Origin: Archilochus colubris | Lineage: Eukaryota; Chordata; Aves; Apodiformes; Trochilidae | Reading direction: 5' to 3' | Length of the DNA: 64,000 nt | Assembly: GCA_023079485.1 (NCBI GenBank) | Contig: CM041084.1 | Location: forward strand, 132,586,792-132,650,791 | Shown: positions 1 to 12,859 of the stretch, one piece after another | How positions within the stretch are numbered: position 1 is the stretch's first letter | Layout: each line of letters begins with the position of its first letter | Position numbers and translations under genes: made by a program | Notes under the pieces: model-generated | What the model saw: only the letters and a program-made list of their open reading frames with translations | Database searches by the model: none | Told to the model about the DNA's origin: nothing

Positions 1-1262
1 ATGACTGCAGTGACCTCCTCAGAGTTTCTCCCAGATACTACCTTTCTCACCACCACAGCTATTAATCAAAGATGTGACACACGTATCTTTCTGTAAAGCT
101 GGAAATGAGTCAGCTGCTATAGATATATATGACTCCTTGCAGATGCTCAGGCACCACTGAGTCGTGACTTGAGCAACCAACTGCTTCAAAGCTGCATGTT
201 ATTTGAAGTATCCTTTCATAGGAAAAAAAACCAAAACAAACAAAAAAAAAACAACCAAACCAAACCAGCAGGAAACTTGTTCCTAGCTTAGTTCTGTTGC
301 ATAACAAGATGTGTTGGGTGCCACATACTGCTGCACACAGATACTGCAAGGATGAAAATCAGAAGATGTGATCTTTCTCTTCCTTCTCCAACTATTCACA
401 GCAAAGCTGATAGAATTATATATGTAAATTTGAGAGGTCTCTAACCATGAGAATTTCAAGCTTTCTTTAAAAAATATAAAAAAATCCAACTTTACTTCTA
501 CTGTGATAGGGTTTTCTTCTTATCTTTCAGTATATTCAATAAAAGCAGATATGATGTCAATAAAGACATTGAACAACTGGACATTATGGTTACAAAACCT
601 AAAGGCTCTCACTTACTGGTCAGAATGCAAAAGGGGTTATTAAGGCTAAAATGTGAATCTCAGACAGCAGACTTTAACCACCTAACAGCTAAGCTCCCAG
701 TCCAATCTGGGCATTCGAGTACCCTCCATAATCAAAGGTGAGCCATCCCACAGAAATTCTCTGATGAGCCAGTCACTCATTCCATACATATTAAAATAAA
801 TGAAATGCCTTTGGATTTGCCTCTCTCTATTGGTTAATTTTATCTAATATAGACTAGACACTTCATTTTTGGATAGCTAAAATGAGTTGCCATTAATTCT
901 GCCTTTGAAATTATGGAATATGCAGCCAGTGATTCACTTTAAGAGGGTGACTTGCCTCATTCCAGTTGCTTTTGGCAAGATGTTCCTCATTAGGTACTTA
1001 GTCCCACTGTTTTAATATAAAACAGAGTGGTAGCAAAACCACAGGCTTAAAAATCCTGCTAGGAAAAGTTGGTCTGTGTACTTGGTGAACAAATAGATAC
1101 TTCCCAATGTAGAGCAGCACTGCATTAAAAAGCAAATACTTATTTCTGCTCTAAAAAACCCAAACCAAAACAAATAACAAAACTAAAATACTTTTGTCTT
1201 TGTATGTTTTAATAAGTTGACCAAATAGTAAATGTCTTATGTATCATTACTTTGGCTGAAAG
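1..1262. other. single-copy AT-rich DNA, no gene seen
   Basis: Only short open frames lacking domain or codon signal. A run of A-rich sequence near 220-260 is low complexity. I see no repeat family member here. Confidence 0.6.
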
Positions 1263-1267
1263 GAAGC
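1263..1267. repeat. target-site duplication, left copy, of solo LTR 1
   Basis: GAAGC, repeated exactly at 2057-2061 immediately after the LTR. Confidence 0.85.
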
Positions 1268-1597
1268 TGTCCTGGTTTGGGCCAGGATAAAGGTGATTTT
1301 CTGTCTTGTACTTTTGCTTTCAGCTCAGTCTCTTGTAAGGAGCTGCATTTGCTGAAATTAACAGCAAGTTTCTCATGCAGTGTGTGTGCTTCTAGGACTG
1401 ATAACATTTGATGTTTATAGTTACTGCTAGAGACTGGTATGCAGAGCCAAGGACACTGATCAGCTCTGAGGAAAATATTTTTACCCTCCAGAAGGAGTAA
1501 AGAGGTCCCACCTGAGCCCTCCTTTAGGGAGGAATGGACAAGATAGATGCCAGAATTGACCAAACAGAGTATTCCATCCCATATACGTCACACTCAG

Positions 1598-1604
1598 TAT
1601 AAAT
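1598..1604 (+). promoter_or_regulatory. TATA-like box of solo LTR 1
   Basis: TATAAAT in the middle of the LTR, conserved in the second copy (26563-26569 on the minus strand). This is the expected place for the U3 promoter of a retroviral LTR. Present activity is unknown. Confidence 0.6.
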
Positions 1605-1918
1605 TTGAGGCATCACGAGGGCCGAACCAGATCTTTTCCTGATTTCCTGCTTCCCTTCCTTCACTCGGCATCCTGGAAGGATCCTGTCCGTTCGTCTGCC
1701 TGTGGTCCTGATCCGTGCCAGCCCATATCTGTGTGTTCCTGCCTCCGGCTCCCGACTGCTGCCGACTCCAGGAGTCCAGCCTGGACTTTCCCAGGGCTGC
1801 CCTACAGCCTCGGTGGTGACGTGAGAGTTATTGGGGGAAAGGGGGGAGGAATGTGGTATCCATTTTCCTGTATATTTGTATATATTTAGTAATTTTACCA
1901 TTTTATCATTACTGTTTC

Positions 1919-1924
1919 ATTAAA
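1919..1924 (+). terminator. ATTAAA polyadenylation-type signal of solo LTR 1
   Basis: ATTAAA about 130 bp before the LTR end, conserved in copy 2 at 26204-26209 on the minus strand. It is a common variant of AATAAA. Confidence 0.55.
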
Positions 1925-2056
1925 GTTGTGTAGTTTAGTTTCCAACCCATAAGTCTCTCTCCCTTATTCTCTCTCCTTTCTCTATCAAGGAGAGAGAGAT
2001 TAAAAGAGAGCATCTGTTATTCGGTTTAATCGCCGGGCCAGTGTTAAACCGTGACA

Positions 2057-2061
2057 GAAGC
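2057..2061. repeat. target-site duplication, right copy, of solo LTR 1
   Basis: GAAGC, matching 1263-1267. Confidence 0.85.
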
Positions 2062-2489
2062 ACAGGTCACCAGGGCTCACTGAGAATACGTGATGTCCAA
2101 CTTATCCTACAACTGGAATGACTGAAAATATTGCTCCTTTCTTCTCAGTTTATTTCTTTGTAAATAGGTTGGTTAAATCTGTATGTGCTTTTAGTCCTCT
2201 CACCCTGATTTTGCTTCCTGAGCTTTTATTAAAACAAACCAAGTCTGCATGATCAACTGTAGAACAAGAGTGAAGACTGCTTGTGACTCTCTTGATAGTG
2301 AAGACAGTAACATGTTAATTAAGAGCCTATTTTCCTGGATTTATTCTGTATTTGTTTCAGTGCTTCGCCAGTGTTGTTACTGAGGTCTTCACCTCAGGTG
2401 AAGAGTGAGAGTGAAACCATCAGAATTTAGGAAATGCCAGCTAAGATGGAATATAGCAACTACTACAGACACATTCAGTCAGCTCATTG
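2062..2489. other. unassigned sequence between solo LTR and CR1
   Basis: No open frame or repeat I can name. The last 100 bases may include more decayed CR1, since the CR1-like reading becomes clear only from about 2490. Confidence 0.5.
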
Positions 2490-3490
2490 GTGACAGTCAC
2501 TAAGGGCAAATTGTGCCTGACATTTGGTGGCCTTCTACAGCAGGGTTACAGTGTTGGTAGCTAAGGGGAAAACGACTGATATCATCTACCTGGACTTCTG
2601 CAAAACATTTGACAATTCAACATACATGTCTATAAATTAGGGAGACACTGACTTGACAGATGGACCACTCAGTGGATAAGGAATTGGTTGAACAACCACA
2701 CTCAAAGAATTGCAGTCAACAGCTCGGTGTCCAAGTGGATACCAGTGGTGTTCCTTAGGAGTCAGTATTAGGACCAGCACGGTTTAATGTCTTTTTCAGT
2801 GACATGGACAGTGGGATTGAGTGTACCCTCAAGCTGTGTGCCATGGTAAGAAAGCTGGAGGGATGAGATGTCATCCAGAGGCAGGCCTTTGCAAATGGCA
2901 TGTAGTTCAACCAGGCCAAGCACAAGGTCCTACCTAAGGGTTGGGGAAATCCTAAGTACAAATAGAGGCTGAGTAGAGAATGGATTGAGAGCAGTCATAA
3001 GTTGAAGGACTTGAGGGTACTGGTTGATGAGAAGCTGAACATGAGCTAGCAATGCTTGCTCCCAGCCCAGAAAGCCAGCCATCCCCTGGCCTGCATCAAA
3101 GGAAAATGAGCAGGAGATCAAGGGAGGTAATGCTCCCTCTCTATTCCACTTTTGTGGGACCCCATCTGGAATACTGTGTCCAGTTCTGGAACCTCCAACA
3201 CAGGAAGGGCATGGAGATGCTGGAGCAAGTCCAGAGGGGGACCTGGAAGATGATCAGAGGGCTGGAGCATCTCTCCCATGAAGGCTGAGAGGGATGGGGT
3301 TTTTCAGCCTAGAGAAAAGAAGGCTCTGGGGAGACCTTATAGCAGCCTTCCAGTGCCTGAAGGGGGCCTACAGGAAAGCTGGGGAGGGACTCTTTATAAA
3401 GGCATGCAGTGATAGGACATGGGGGGATGGTTTCAAACTGGAAGAGGATAGATTTAGATTGGACATTAGGTGGAAATTACACATAAAATT
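2490..3490 (+). mobile_element. CR1 LINE fragment, decayed reverse transcriptase
   Basis: The element reads rightward through the C-terminal half of the CR1 ORF2 protein. A degenerate IIYLDFCKTFD-like segment sits near 2580-2610, a broken GVP-x-SVLGP motif near 2748-2790, and the conserved end region (VGPHLEYCVQFWNLQ, then EQVQRG, GLEHLSHE, FSLEKRRLWGDLIAAFQCLKGAY) at about 3150-3375. Stops and frameshifts interrupt it, and the FADD active-site segment near 2840 is unrecognisable. It is 5'-truncated, as is usual for CR1, and also lacks the ATTCTATG tail, so its 3' end was lost. The open frames at 3052-3288 and 3294-3530 are pieces of it, not genes. Confidence 0.9.
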
Positions 3491-6400
3491 CCACAGACTT
3501 GAGACTCAAACTGAAAGAGCACACTGCTAATAAAAAATATTACATATCTAACACTGTTTTCATAACTGCATCTAGAAGTCAGGCTGTTTTCACTGTTTTC
3601 AGCTTTATCTGTTACTTTTTTTATTTTTTTCATCTTTGCCAAGTCTTTTGATCCAAAAACTAGAATTAACCTTTTTTATTTATTTATTTTCAAGAGGTTT
3701 TTTTCTCTTCCCTTCTCACACAAAAACAACAGAAGCTTTAGTGATTCTCTTATCTTTCAGGAACACAAGCATGACCCTGCTTTCCAGCATGCCTGTATTT
3801 CTTGTTCTTATGTCTTGTTGTCCTCTGTTCAATGGTATTCTAGATTTATATGAATATTATTCCTGAATTTTAACTGGAATTATATCCATAAGATATAAGA
3901 TTTAAGATATGTAGATTCACAATCTAAATGAAAATTCCCTCATCTTTTATGAACAACATGCTATTAACAATCTGATCTTTTTTTTTTCTTTTTCTTTTTT
4001 TCTTTTTTTTTTTTTTTTTTTCCAGGAGGAAAGAGAAGTTTTCCAAGAGGCAGCTTAACAGCAAATTTACCTGCGGTGCTAGCAGTAGTTTCCCTGCATG
4101 GCATGATGCCTGGAAATCTGGCAATAAAATGCAAGGTTAAATTAATAATGACTAACTGATGTGCACAATAATACTTGTTCAATTATAAAGATTCTGTGGT
4201 TTGGTTGGGTTTTTTTCTTCTGTGCAGGACAGTGTGTTAGGTCCACTCTTTAGGAGGTTTTTTGAGCTCTAGTTCCAGCTGCTGCCATAGATGGACTGTT
4301 TGTAATTGAATAAATCACTGTCTCCATCCTTCTCTTCACCCTCATTAAAATTCTGGGTTGTATGGGGGACCCTAAATTAGTAAAGAAAGCAGCAGAAACT
4401 TGAGCCCAGGGCAGTGATGAGGTTTGTAGCTAACCAAAGTGAAATGGTAAAGATAAACCAACTTTTTCTCTTGCTACCCATTGTCTCTGTCAGGGAATTA
4501 CTGTAGTTCTGGAGATGACAACTGAAAACCTTACAAGGGCAGAGGAAGTTCTTTTTGACAAGGGAAAAAAGTACCATTTGCACTGTTTTAATGACAATTC
4601 CTTAAAATGTGTTCCTTGAATTAAAAGTCTACCATATACTACTCTTCTTTTATCTAAATAATGTATGTTCTGAAAATGTCCATCTACTCTAGAAAAATAG
4701 GTCTTAGATTTTAGGAGATAATGTTTTGAAATTAGATGTATATAATCAAAGTACACAAAACACAATCCAGAGGAATGATGATATGTACTTAAACATCAAA
4801 GATTCACAGACCTTTTCCACTGACCTTCTCTTTAATTTCTTTGTCCCTTGGTAATAAAGTTAGCAGGAACTTTTTATTGCAGGATATTTGTACAAGATTT
4901 TTAAAAAAATCCCCAGGAACTTACACACTCTCAAGAGTAAATTCATATTCTCTTCCTTTTACCGTAACTTAAAGAACAGCAACTGAGTCATACATTGGCC
5001 TGTAACATTTGGACTTTCAGTAATAGATTTTAAATGGAATTAGTATGCTCCAAGAGTGCTTCATGAAATCCTATTTTCAGGCTTTGATGAAATTCAGAGA
5101 GATGTAGATGACATGAACATTACACACACTATGTATGTTTTTTTTAAATTCTGGCTTTCTTTCACCTTTTTTACACATAAAAAATACTCCTCTGCACCAT
5201 GCATGTATGAAACATATATGCAGTAATGAGAAAAGATACAATGGACAAAAATCTGTTCATATGGACAGAAATTAAGAAAAATTTTAATTTCATTTCTTTG
5301 CTGTCTCTTCAGTGCTGTCTGTCTCAGTTGCAAACTAATGCGGACTGTCAGCTTCCTTACTGTCTTGACATCTAAAACTTTTGGGTCTTTCTCTCATACA
5401 CATTTCTTCCCTAGAACTTCACAGAGATTCAGGTGTAGGTGGAGCACTAGCTGGTTCCTCTGTCAAGAGTTGTGGGGTGAAATGGCAATGATCCATGCAG
5501 CATCAACCACTGAGACCAACCTTAAATATAGGACCCTCAGGGGACTTCTCTAGTAGGATATGAAACCTTGGGGTCTTGACACTGCTAACAGGAGAGGTTT
5601 GGTGTGCTCATTGCAGGAGCTCAGCCCAGTCACTGACCCAGGGACAGCGTAAGCAAAAGCAACCTGAACATCTCTACTCCCTGAGCATCTTGGATTCATG
5701 AAGTCAGACAAAACTACCCTGAAAGAGATCCCAGTATAGGAATCAAGTTAACCAAGGGAATGGAGGATTGTATCCCAGGTGAAGATTTGGGTCTCTTACT
5801 CTCTATTCATTAATAAAATTCACCAAAATTGAGAGAGCACACAAGGGCACGGAAGAGTAGTTTACGGTCTCAAATTGAGAAAAATCCAGTTCGTCTCCAC
5901 AACTTTATTCTTGCTGCTGTTGTCATAGTTTCTAAAGGCAAGACTGGTTGTTATTTGTTCTGCAGCATTCCTGTTTTATTTGATGTACAAAGCACTGGAG
6001 AGCAAAAACATTTAATTTTGCTAACTTCTTGGACTCTGACCCTGGAAACCCAGCTGCTGTTACTGATTTCCTGTGGCAGTGAGCATTCCTGTATCACAAA
6101 GCACAAATAGGGCACTATAGCCAGTTTCATAGCTTGTTAATTCAGACATCTCTGCACTTCCTAGTCTGTAACTTGGAAATTGTGGCATCATTTCAACATA
6201 ATTATATATACTACAGCTCATAATAAAAAGAAGAAATGCTGCAGGGGGTTTCTTGGCTTTTTTGTTTGGTTTTGTGTCAGATCTTCTATCCCTAATTCAA
6301 TTAAATTATCAATCTAGCTAATGACAGGTCAGTTACTGTTTAAAAAATTGCTTAAGAATTTTATGATTAGTCCAAATGTATCTGTTTGATTAATGAAAAA

Positions 6401-9400
6401 CAATCCATAGGTTATAAATTGTATTCATTTCAAGGACTGCTGCAGTAAATTGATTTTACCTTCAAATCAGCATAGATATGCACACAAAGGTGTTTATACA
6501 AATGTACTTGATATTTGTACCAAGGAACACCATAAAACATTTACTACTGAGTTGTATTTTCTGATATATTTATGAAAGTATCACCAAAATAACCCCTTAA
6601 ATCTTCATTCTCCTACAGTCTACTGGAGTCTTTTGGTGACATTGAAAAGAAAGGAAAAAACAAGAATTTGGACCTGAAATCGGCCACTGGTATCAATATG
6701 TTCTCCAGCATGGTCATATCCTCTCTAGCTGCATAATTAGCTCTTCATGAGCAAAAATGAATTTAACTTTTTTTTTTTTGTTGTCAATTTTTTTTCCACC
6801 CCTGGTTTGCTGCCAGAGGAGCCTTTCCTGTTCAATTAACAGGCTCACAATCAAGATTTTTTTTGTGATACATTTTTCGAGGGCATTTCCTTGAAGTTTA
6901 CATCTGAGTAGTCTTTTAGAAGTTTACCAGCTAGTATCAGAGTGGTATTCCATATTAACTGTCTTCTGGGGACCAAATACATAAATTACAGCCACTGTAT
7001 CAAATGTATTTCTTCAATCTGACAAGCTGGGCATGGCTTTTTTGTCACTCATCTCATGTTTCTGTATTTGGTCTTTGTCATCCTTTCCCAGTGGTATCTT
7101 CAAAGGTATCCTACTACTTAGGACCACAGTGAACCACTAGATTATATCCAGTATGAACAATCTATTCATTGTTTTAAAATCCTTCTTAGCTGAATGGTAC
7201 CATATCCATTAAGTAAGCAGACTTTGTTTAAAGAAAATGTTCATAGTTAATCTTATCACTCATAGCTTTGTAAAAGGAAGATTGTTACTTAACTGAAATA
7301 AACTGCTTATAATAAAGTCATGAAAGGAGACAGTAGAATCCTTTCAAACAGGAATGGTCACAAGGTACTAAATCTTGGTCTTATTCTAAGACATTATGAT
7401 AAGCGTATCAAATTCTAAGAAATACCTCTAGTGTTAAATAGTATCCAAATTTGGGAAATATATCTCATGTTAAGAATATTGCTGTTTTCATTGAATGAGA
7501 CATATAGACAGCTATTTTATTTATTTTTTTAAGAGAACTGCAATGAGCTGACATTGCATTAGAACTAGTGCAATGATTTATTATGAAATTTGCTCAAGAT
7601 ATTGGAGTTTCATAATTTTTAAAATGTTACAAAATAGTTAAGAGCTTGCTCGTAATATTTTTCTAGTTTTTAAAAGCAAATGAAGACAGAAAGCCAGTGT
7701 TGTGGTTAATGCATCAGACTGCAACTTAGGAGGATGGAGATGAATTTTAGGATTGGCTACCATCTCTGTACTGGACTCTTCATCTGAAACAGTGGGGCTG
7801 ACAATACTGCCTTTCTCTAACCATTTTCTTCTTCTATTCATTTTTACTAAAATCTCAGGAACAGAAATATTTCCTTCTGTTTGTGTGAAAGTTACATGTT
7901 TTGTCACAAAGCTCTGATCTGGTCCCATTGACCCCAGGGTGTCACCAGACGCATAATAGTCTGGCTTTTAATCATCTGAGTTGAGTTTTCACAATAGTAC
8001 AGTGCAGTAAACACTTATTGTGTCTACTGCAGTATTACCTGCAACATCCTGGTGCTTTCTAGGAGGTCTTTCTATAGGTCTTGGCAGGGATTTTCTCCAC
8101 TTGCCAGGACTCACAGACTAATGACACAGGATTTTGCCTACAATAAGAGTATGTAGAGCCATCATTTCCTAAATTACTTTGGTACCACAGCAGTATAACC
8201 ATGTAGCAAATTTGCTCAAGTTAATTTTCATTCTTTTGTGTGTCCATCTTGCTTCTTGTACTTGAATTAGTGTGTCTGTATATCAGAACCTGAGTAGTGA
8301 GATTTTCTTCTGAACTGAGTCCTTGAAAAGTCAGGGGTTATTGCAAGAAGATGAGATGAGATACAGATAGAAATCAGAGAACACTCATAAGGATTCACAC
8401 TTCAGAAGTGATTCCAAAAGGAAGACTGAAGCAAACTTTTATTATTTGAAAATAGCTCTAGGGATGTTAAAATATTAGAAATAAGATGGTTTGACCTTAG
8501 TGCAGTGAAAGTCTTATATGCAATTTTTCAGGAACAAAAACTTTTCAAGAAATGTGGTCTGACTGAAAGCATGCACTCTCTTGTGAACTGATACTGTTTT
8601 TATCTGCTTAATGCAGCACATTTCAGTAGAGATAATTACGTTTTCAGAATGTTTCTCACATAGGGTTTGAGCCAAAGGTCCTTTGAAGTCAACAGCAGTT
8701 TCTCTTTGTAAAAGTATTTATTATTAAATCAGCACAATTGAAAACAAAGGCAGACCTAAGTGAAACTGTAGGTGCAGATTGACATTAAAACTATGATTCC
8801 TACCTTTGTTAGGACTCAAAGCCCTTAATTTTAACTTCATCTTACTTCTTCCTGAGTAATATCACTTCCAAGGAATTTATTTGCCAAGTTTAAGACCGCA
8901 ACCTCTAGATCTCAAAGAAAAGCTTCTCTTTCATGAGCTATTTCAGAATGGCTGCCTTTTTGTCACAGGCAAATGCAAAATATCAAATTATCCAACTCAT
9001 TAGAGGGAGACATGTGCTGTACATGGATAAAGGGAATGTTTGAAAGGAGAGAAACAGGTAAAGAAGAGATAGTACTTACCCAAAAGAACCCTTCCCCACC
9101 TGTTTTACCAGCTCATGGCTGCACCTGTAAGGTCTATGTCTGTCATTTAGCGTATTTCAGAGGTTCCTTTGGTGGACAAATTTGCCTTATATTTACACTA
9201 GAAAAAATGTAATGTAAGGTACAGCCCTGGTCTGCTCAAAACAGGTTCCTTTCTCATGGCACAAAGGCTGAAATTGCACTCTGCAGAGAAATGGATACAA
9301 CAGCAGGAACGGTCAGGTGGATATTCAGGTAATAGAAAAGAAGTTTCTGTCTCCCTGCCTCAATAAGATTTTCTCCTTAAGGGTAACCATGAATGTTATT

Positions 9401-10913
9401 TCCTTTATTTTGAGTTTTCTAGCTATACGTGATTCCCTAATTAGCTAAACTGTGTGTATGAAGTAGATGTTCAGAGGGGCGCTACCAAGTGGAATCATTA
9501 AAGTTATTTTAGAAGATTTTCCACAAGAAAAGAACATGAAGACAGTGTATTTAAGGGCTAAGGAATTGTTTATAGTGGCTGCAGAAAACTGGACTGAAAT
9601 AGTTGTGAAAAGATAAAACTTCAAAGGAGATGTGAAAATTGTATCACAGTGCTTTGGCTTTTGCAGCATTCACCATGTAAGTAGTAAGAACCTTGCTACT
9701 CAGGAACCTGAGATTTTAAATTAAAACCTGACTACAGCTATTACAGAAAGTAACTTTTTTCCAGATACTGTTTTCTTGCAAAAGATTGACTGCCTATGAA
9801 TAAAGTAAGGGATGTTTTAAAGTGAGGGAAGATTTTGGTTTTAATAATTAAACTTATTTTCTTCCACATTTCATAAGCAGACCCACAGGCATTTTTTGTG
9901 ACTTTCAAGGATCGTGACTTTCATGCTGTGGAAAACAAAATATGCCCATATTCTTTCATTTTTTTTATAGCTCTAGGTATTAGCAATTTCAAAAATGTAA
10001 TTTATTCCTCATTTTCACATGTAAGAGTTCTGATGGTGTATATTGAAGCTCTTGGAAGTGGCAGCAAAAAGATCTCTTTGTTAGGAACACAGGAGCAACA
10101 CTTAATACCCTGGCACTATATCACTATTTCACTGTGATGGCAGGAAAAATGTGAAGTCTCACTCATTACAATGAATTGAATGCTTACTTCATAATTTATG
10201 CCTGCTTCATAATTAATTGCAGGAAATAATGTTGTATACATGCTCTGTTTCTGTATTATCTTGCTTCTAACTGCTGGAGAATGAACATTCTAAAGAGAAG
10301 AGACATAAATTTGTTGCAGTTCAATTTTCTTTGGTATTTTTGGAGCCTTTTTTAGCACTTCATGTTTCAGTAAGAGCAGAGTTCCAGAAAAGCAGAAGAG
10401 GGAATGCAGATGGAGCAACAATAACCCTTTCTCCCAGTTTTTAGACCTACTGAAGGAGTAGTGAGATTAAAACCTTTGCTTCTATTGCCTCATCAAGGGA
10501 GGATTCACCCAAAATAGCTGCCGAGCCCTCAGTCTTCACAAGCCCTGAATTACTGAGTTTTAAAGACAAGTGCTATTGAGTGTTGGTAAATGGGTAATGT
10601 CCAGTTAGACAAATCAACCTTGCACTTGAAGACTTACTAGAGCTGCATTATAACAGTTATTTATAAGTATTCCTGCCTTGGCATTAAAATGATATTAAAA
10701 TAAAGCAATCTAACAAAACACAAAACCATCCACACAATTAGGCATGAAAGAATTGAGCTGGATGGTTCAAACAGTTATGTCAGAACTGATGAAATTTGCG
10801 TTCTGCAGGAGTATTAATTATGGCAAACAGAATAGCAGCCCCAAAGATCTCCAAGCAATGGAAACCCATGTACATTAAAATCCTTGGCTTCATCTGGCCA
10901 CTGGAAGTACAGT
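3491..10913. other. single-copy AT-rich DNA, no gene seen
   Basis: Scattered open frames below 100 residues without recognisable domains. Contains the T-rich tract at 3978-4021. No CR1 or LTR copies found by eye. Confidence 0.55.
3978..4021. repeat. T-rich low-complexity tract
   Basis: Nearly pure T with single C interruptions. On the minus strand it would encode lysine runs, which explains the lysine-rich open frames over it. It could be the poly(A) tail of a minus-strand retrocopy, but no recognisable coding sequence adjoins it. Confidence 0.8.
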
Positions 10914-10959
10914 TGTCTTAAAAGTCCCTTCCAAACCTGAAAATTCTATGATTCTATGG
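10914..10959 (+). mobile_element. CR1 3'-tail relic
   Basis: A short match to the CR1 3' end: an AAAGTCCCTTCCAAACCTG segment followed by two ATTCTATG units. Nothing further upstream is clearly CR1, so only the end survives or the copy was strongly 5'-truncated. Confidence 0.65.
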
Positions 10960-12725
10960 CAATTCTGTATATTCTCTCTTCATGCAGGAACAGTAAGCTG
11001 AAGTCTGAGAGGCCCTTCCTGTTTCTTCTTTAGATTTTTCTATGAAAATACCTGAAGGAAAGATTCTCACCCAGAAGAACCAGAGCTGTCCTTAAGTCCA
11101 GAATCCAATAACAATTCTTACACCATTTGAAGGATTTCTTAGAATAAGAACTGCTAATGTTGATTCAGCAAAATTGTCAGCAGATAGCATGAATATACTG
11201 ATAAATACATTGTGTTCTGATTTAGTTTTTAATGCTATTACTCCTTATTTTGATGTTGCTGTTGCATTGTGCCATTGTTTCTTCATACTGCTATCATAGA
11301 AATACCTATTCAAAAGGCAAATAGAAATTTTCAGACCTTTGGGTACAAAAACACATCAGGAGGATTTTTTGTTCATCTGTGTGGACTATAATTCTCTTAC
11401 ATGGAGACAATCCTGCCATATTTATTCATATGTAACTCCCCAGGGTATGTGTTTGACAAGTAATGCTTATGTCAAGCATCCAAAACCACAAAACGACTTT
11501 AATGAAGGACAGTATCAGTTTGCCTCTAGCAAATATCTACTTTGAGTATAACTGGGATTGTCTTGTGGGATTTCGACTTGTTTGGATAAAATCTGAATTC
11601 TTTTTGCCCAAAGAAAAATATAGCTTAAAGGAAAATTGTTTCATTATATAATATCAAACAGCTTAACTACTACATCTAATTATACTAAGGACTAAAATAC
11701 TGGAAGCACTGAGAACTCTTCAAATTTGATTATAAACATGAAAGAAAATGGGAAGCAAGAAGTTTAAAATGGGGTGTGCTATAACCTTGAAAAATCGATG
11801 TCCTTCCCATCCTTTCCAATACCAAACTACATTTTGTAGGTCATACTGAAAACTACACTTGGAGGAGAACTCCCTGGAGGAAATTATCGGAATTGCTTCT
11901 AGCACTTGTCACAGCCTCTAGCAGCAGGGCTGCCCATTTTTGGAAAAGAATAAAATTGAAGTCTGATTTTGCTTCTTTTCAAGCTCAGGGAAGAAACGCT
12001 GCCTCAGTTTCCTGCAATCCAGTTTGAAATGTCCAGCTCTTCACAAGGAGAATGATTAGAAAGCCATACTTTACAAAATGAAATCTGAATCTTAAAGCTT
12101 GCCTTTTTCAGATCTACAGAGCAAAAAAATCTGTGAAGGCAGCTGAATTTTTCAGCAGCTTAAGCAGTGTACTTGCATGGTGGGAGATGCAGCCACCTTC
12201 AATTCAGGAGCTGTAGCTACACCGGCAGAAAAACCCCAGGTTTTAAAGATCAAAAGCCTGAAGGCTTGCGGGACCTGACAGAATTTTAGAAGAGGTTTAA
12301 TCAAATAGAATGCAAAAAGAAGCATAAAAACAACAACAAAAAGGTCAATATATTTTTTCTTCTTTTTTTCTTTATTTTTTCTTAATATTTATTCTACCAA
12401 AGAAATGGTAAAGGTGTGCTAATACGTGATGCTTGTCCAGAAATAGCTGAGACTGAAGCTTGATTCAGGACAATTTACTCCATGTTGACTTTCTGGGGCT
12501 GTCCTTCAAGGTTAGTGAGAGACGTAGTGAAAACATCACATGCAGGTTGCAAATATTCTGCAATGGAACTTGGGGAAAAAAAAAGACAAACACAAATTAA
12601 AAATTAAATATTTTTTTTATTATGACCACCCACCCTACATAATTTTTTCTATAATGTCTTTACTACTGGCATTTACTGACATGAAAAATTTACTAAAACC
12701 ATATCTAAGTTGAATTGGTTCTGTT
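10960..12725. other. single-copy DNA, no gene seen
   Basis: Short open frames only. A T-rich patch near 12357-12385 is low complexity. Confidence 0.55.
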
Positions 12726-12859
12726 TATTTCTGTGTTCTGTCCCCAGGGGTTCCCAAGAGGTTTTTGTTGGTCGGTATGGTCTGTGGTTCTCTATTTCTG
12801 TGTACCCTCCCCAGGAGTTCCCAAGAGGATTTTGCTAATCAGTATGGTCTGTGCATAAC
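12726..12859. repeat. two diverged tandem copies of a 67-bp unit
   Basis: Unit 1 is 12726-12792 and unit 2 is 12793-12859. Both begin TATTTCTGTGT and share CCCCAGG-GTTCCCAAGAGG and GTATGGTCTGTG at matching positions. Several substitutions separate them, so the duplication is old. An overlapping 79-residue open frame at 12765-13004 has no recognised domain. Confidence 0.75.

Larger units (their letters stand above)
1268..2056 (+). mobile_element. solo LTR of an endogenous retrovirus, copy 1
   Basis: The element is 789 bp, starts TGTCCTGGTTT and ends AAACCGTGACA, so its ends are imperfect inverted repeats with the TG...CA termini of LTRs. It is flanked by an exact 5-bp duplication, GAAGC, at 1263-1267 and 2057-2061, and no internal retroviral sequence follows. 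This is therefore a solo LTR left by recombination between the two LTRs of a provirus. A TATA-like TATAAAT lies at 1598-1604 and a polyadenylation-type ATTAAA at 1919-1924, giving rightward transcription. A related copy lies at 26074-26896 on the other strand. A 5-bp duplication fits ERVL-like elements better than the 4-bp (class I) or 6-bp (class II) pattern, but class assignment from TSD length alone is an inference. Confidence 0.9.

Noticed and set aside
3924..4182. Lysine-rich minus-strand open frames
   Set aside because: Produced by the T-rich tract at 3978-4021.
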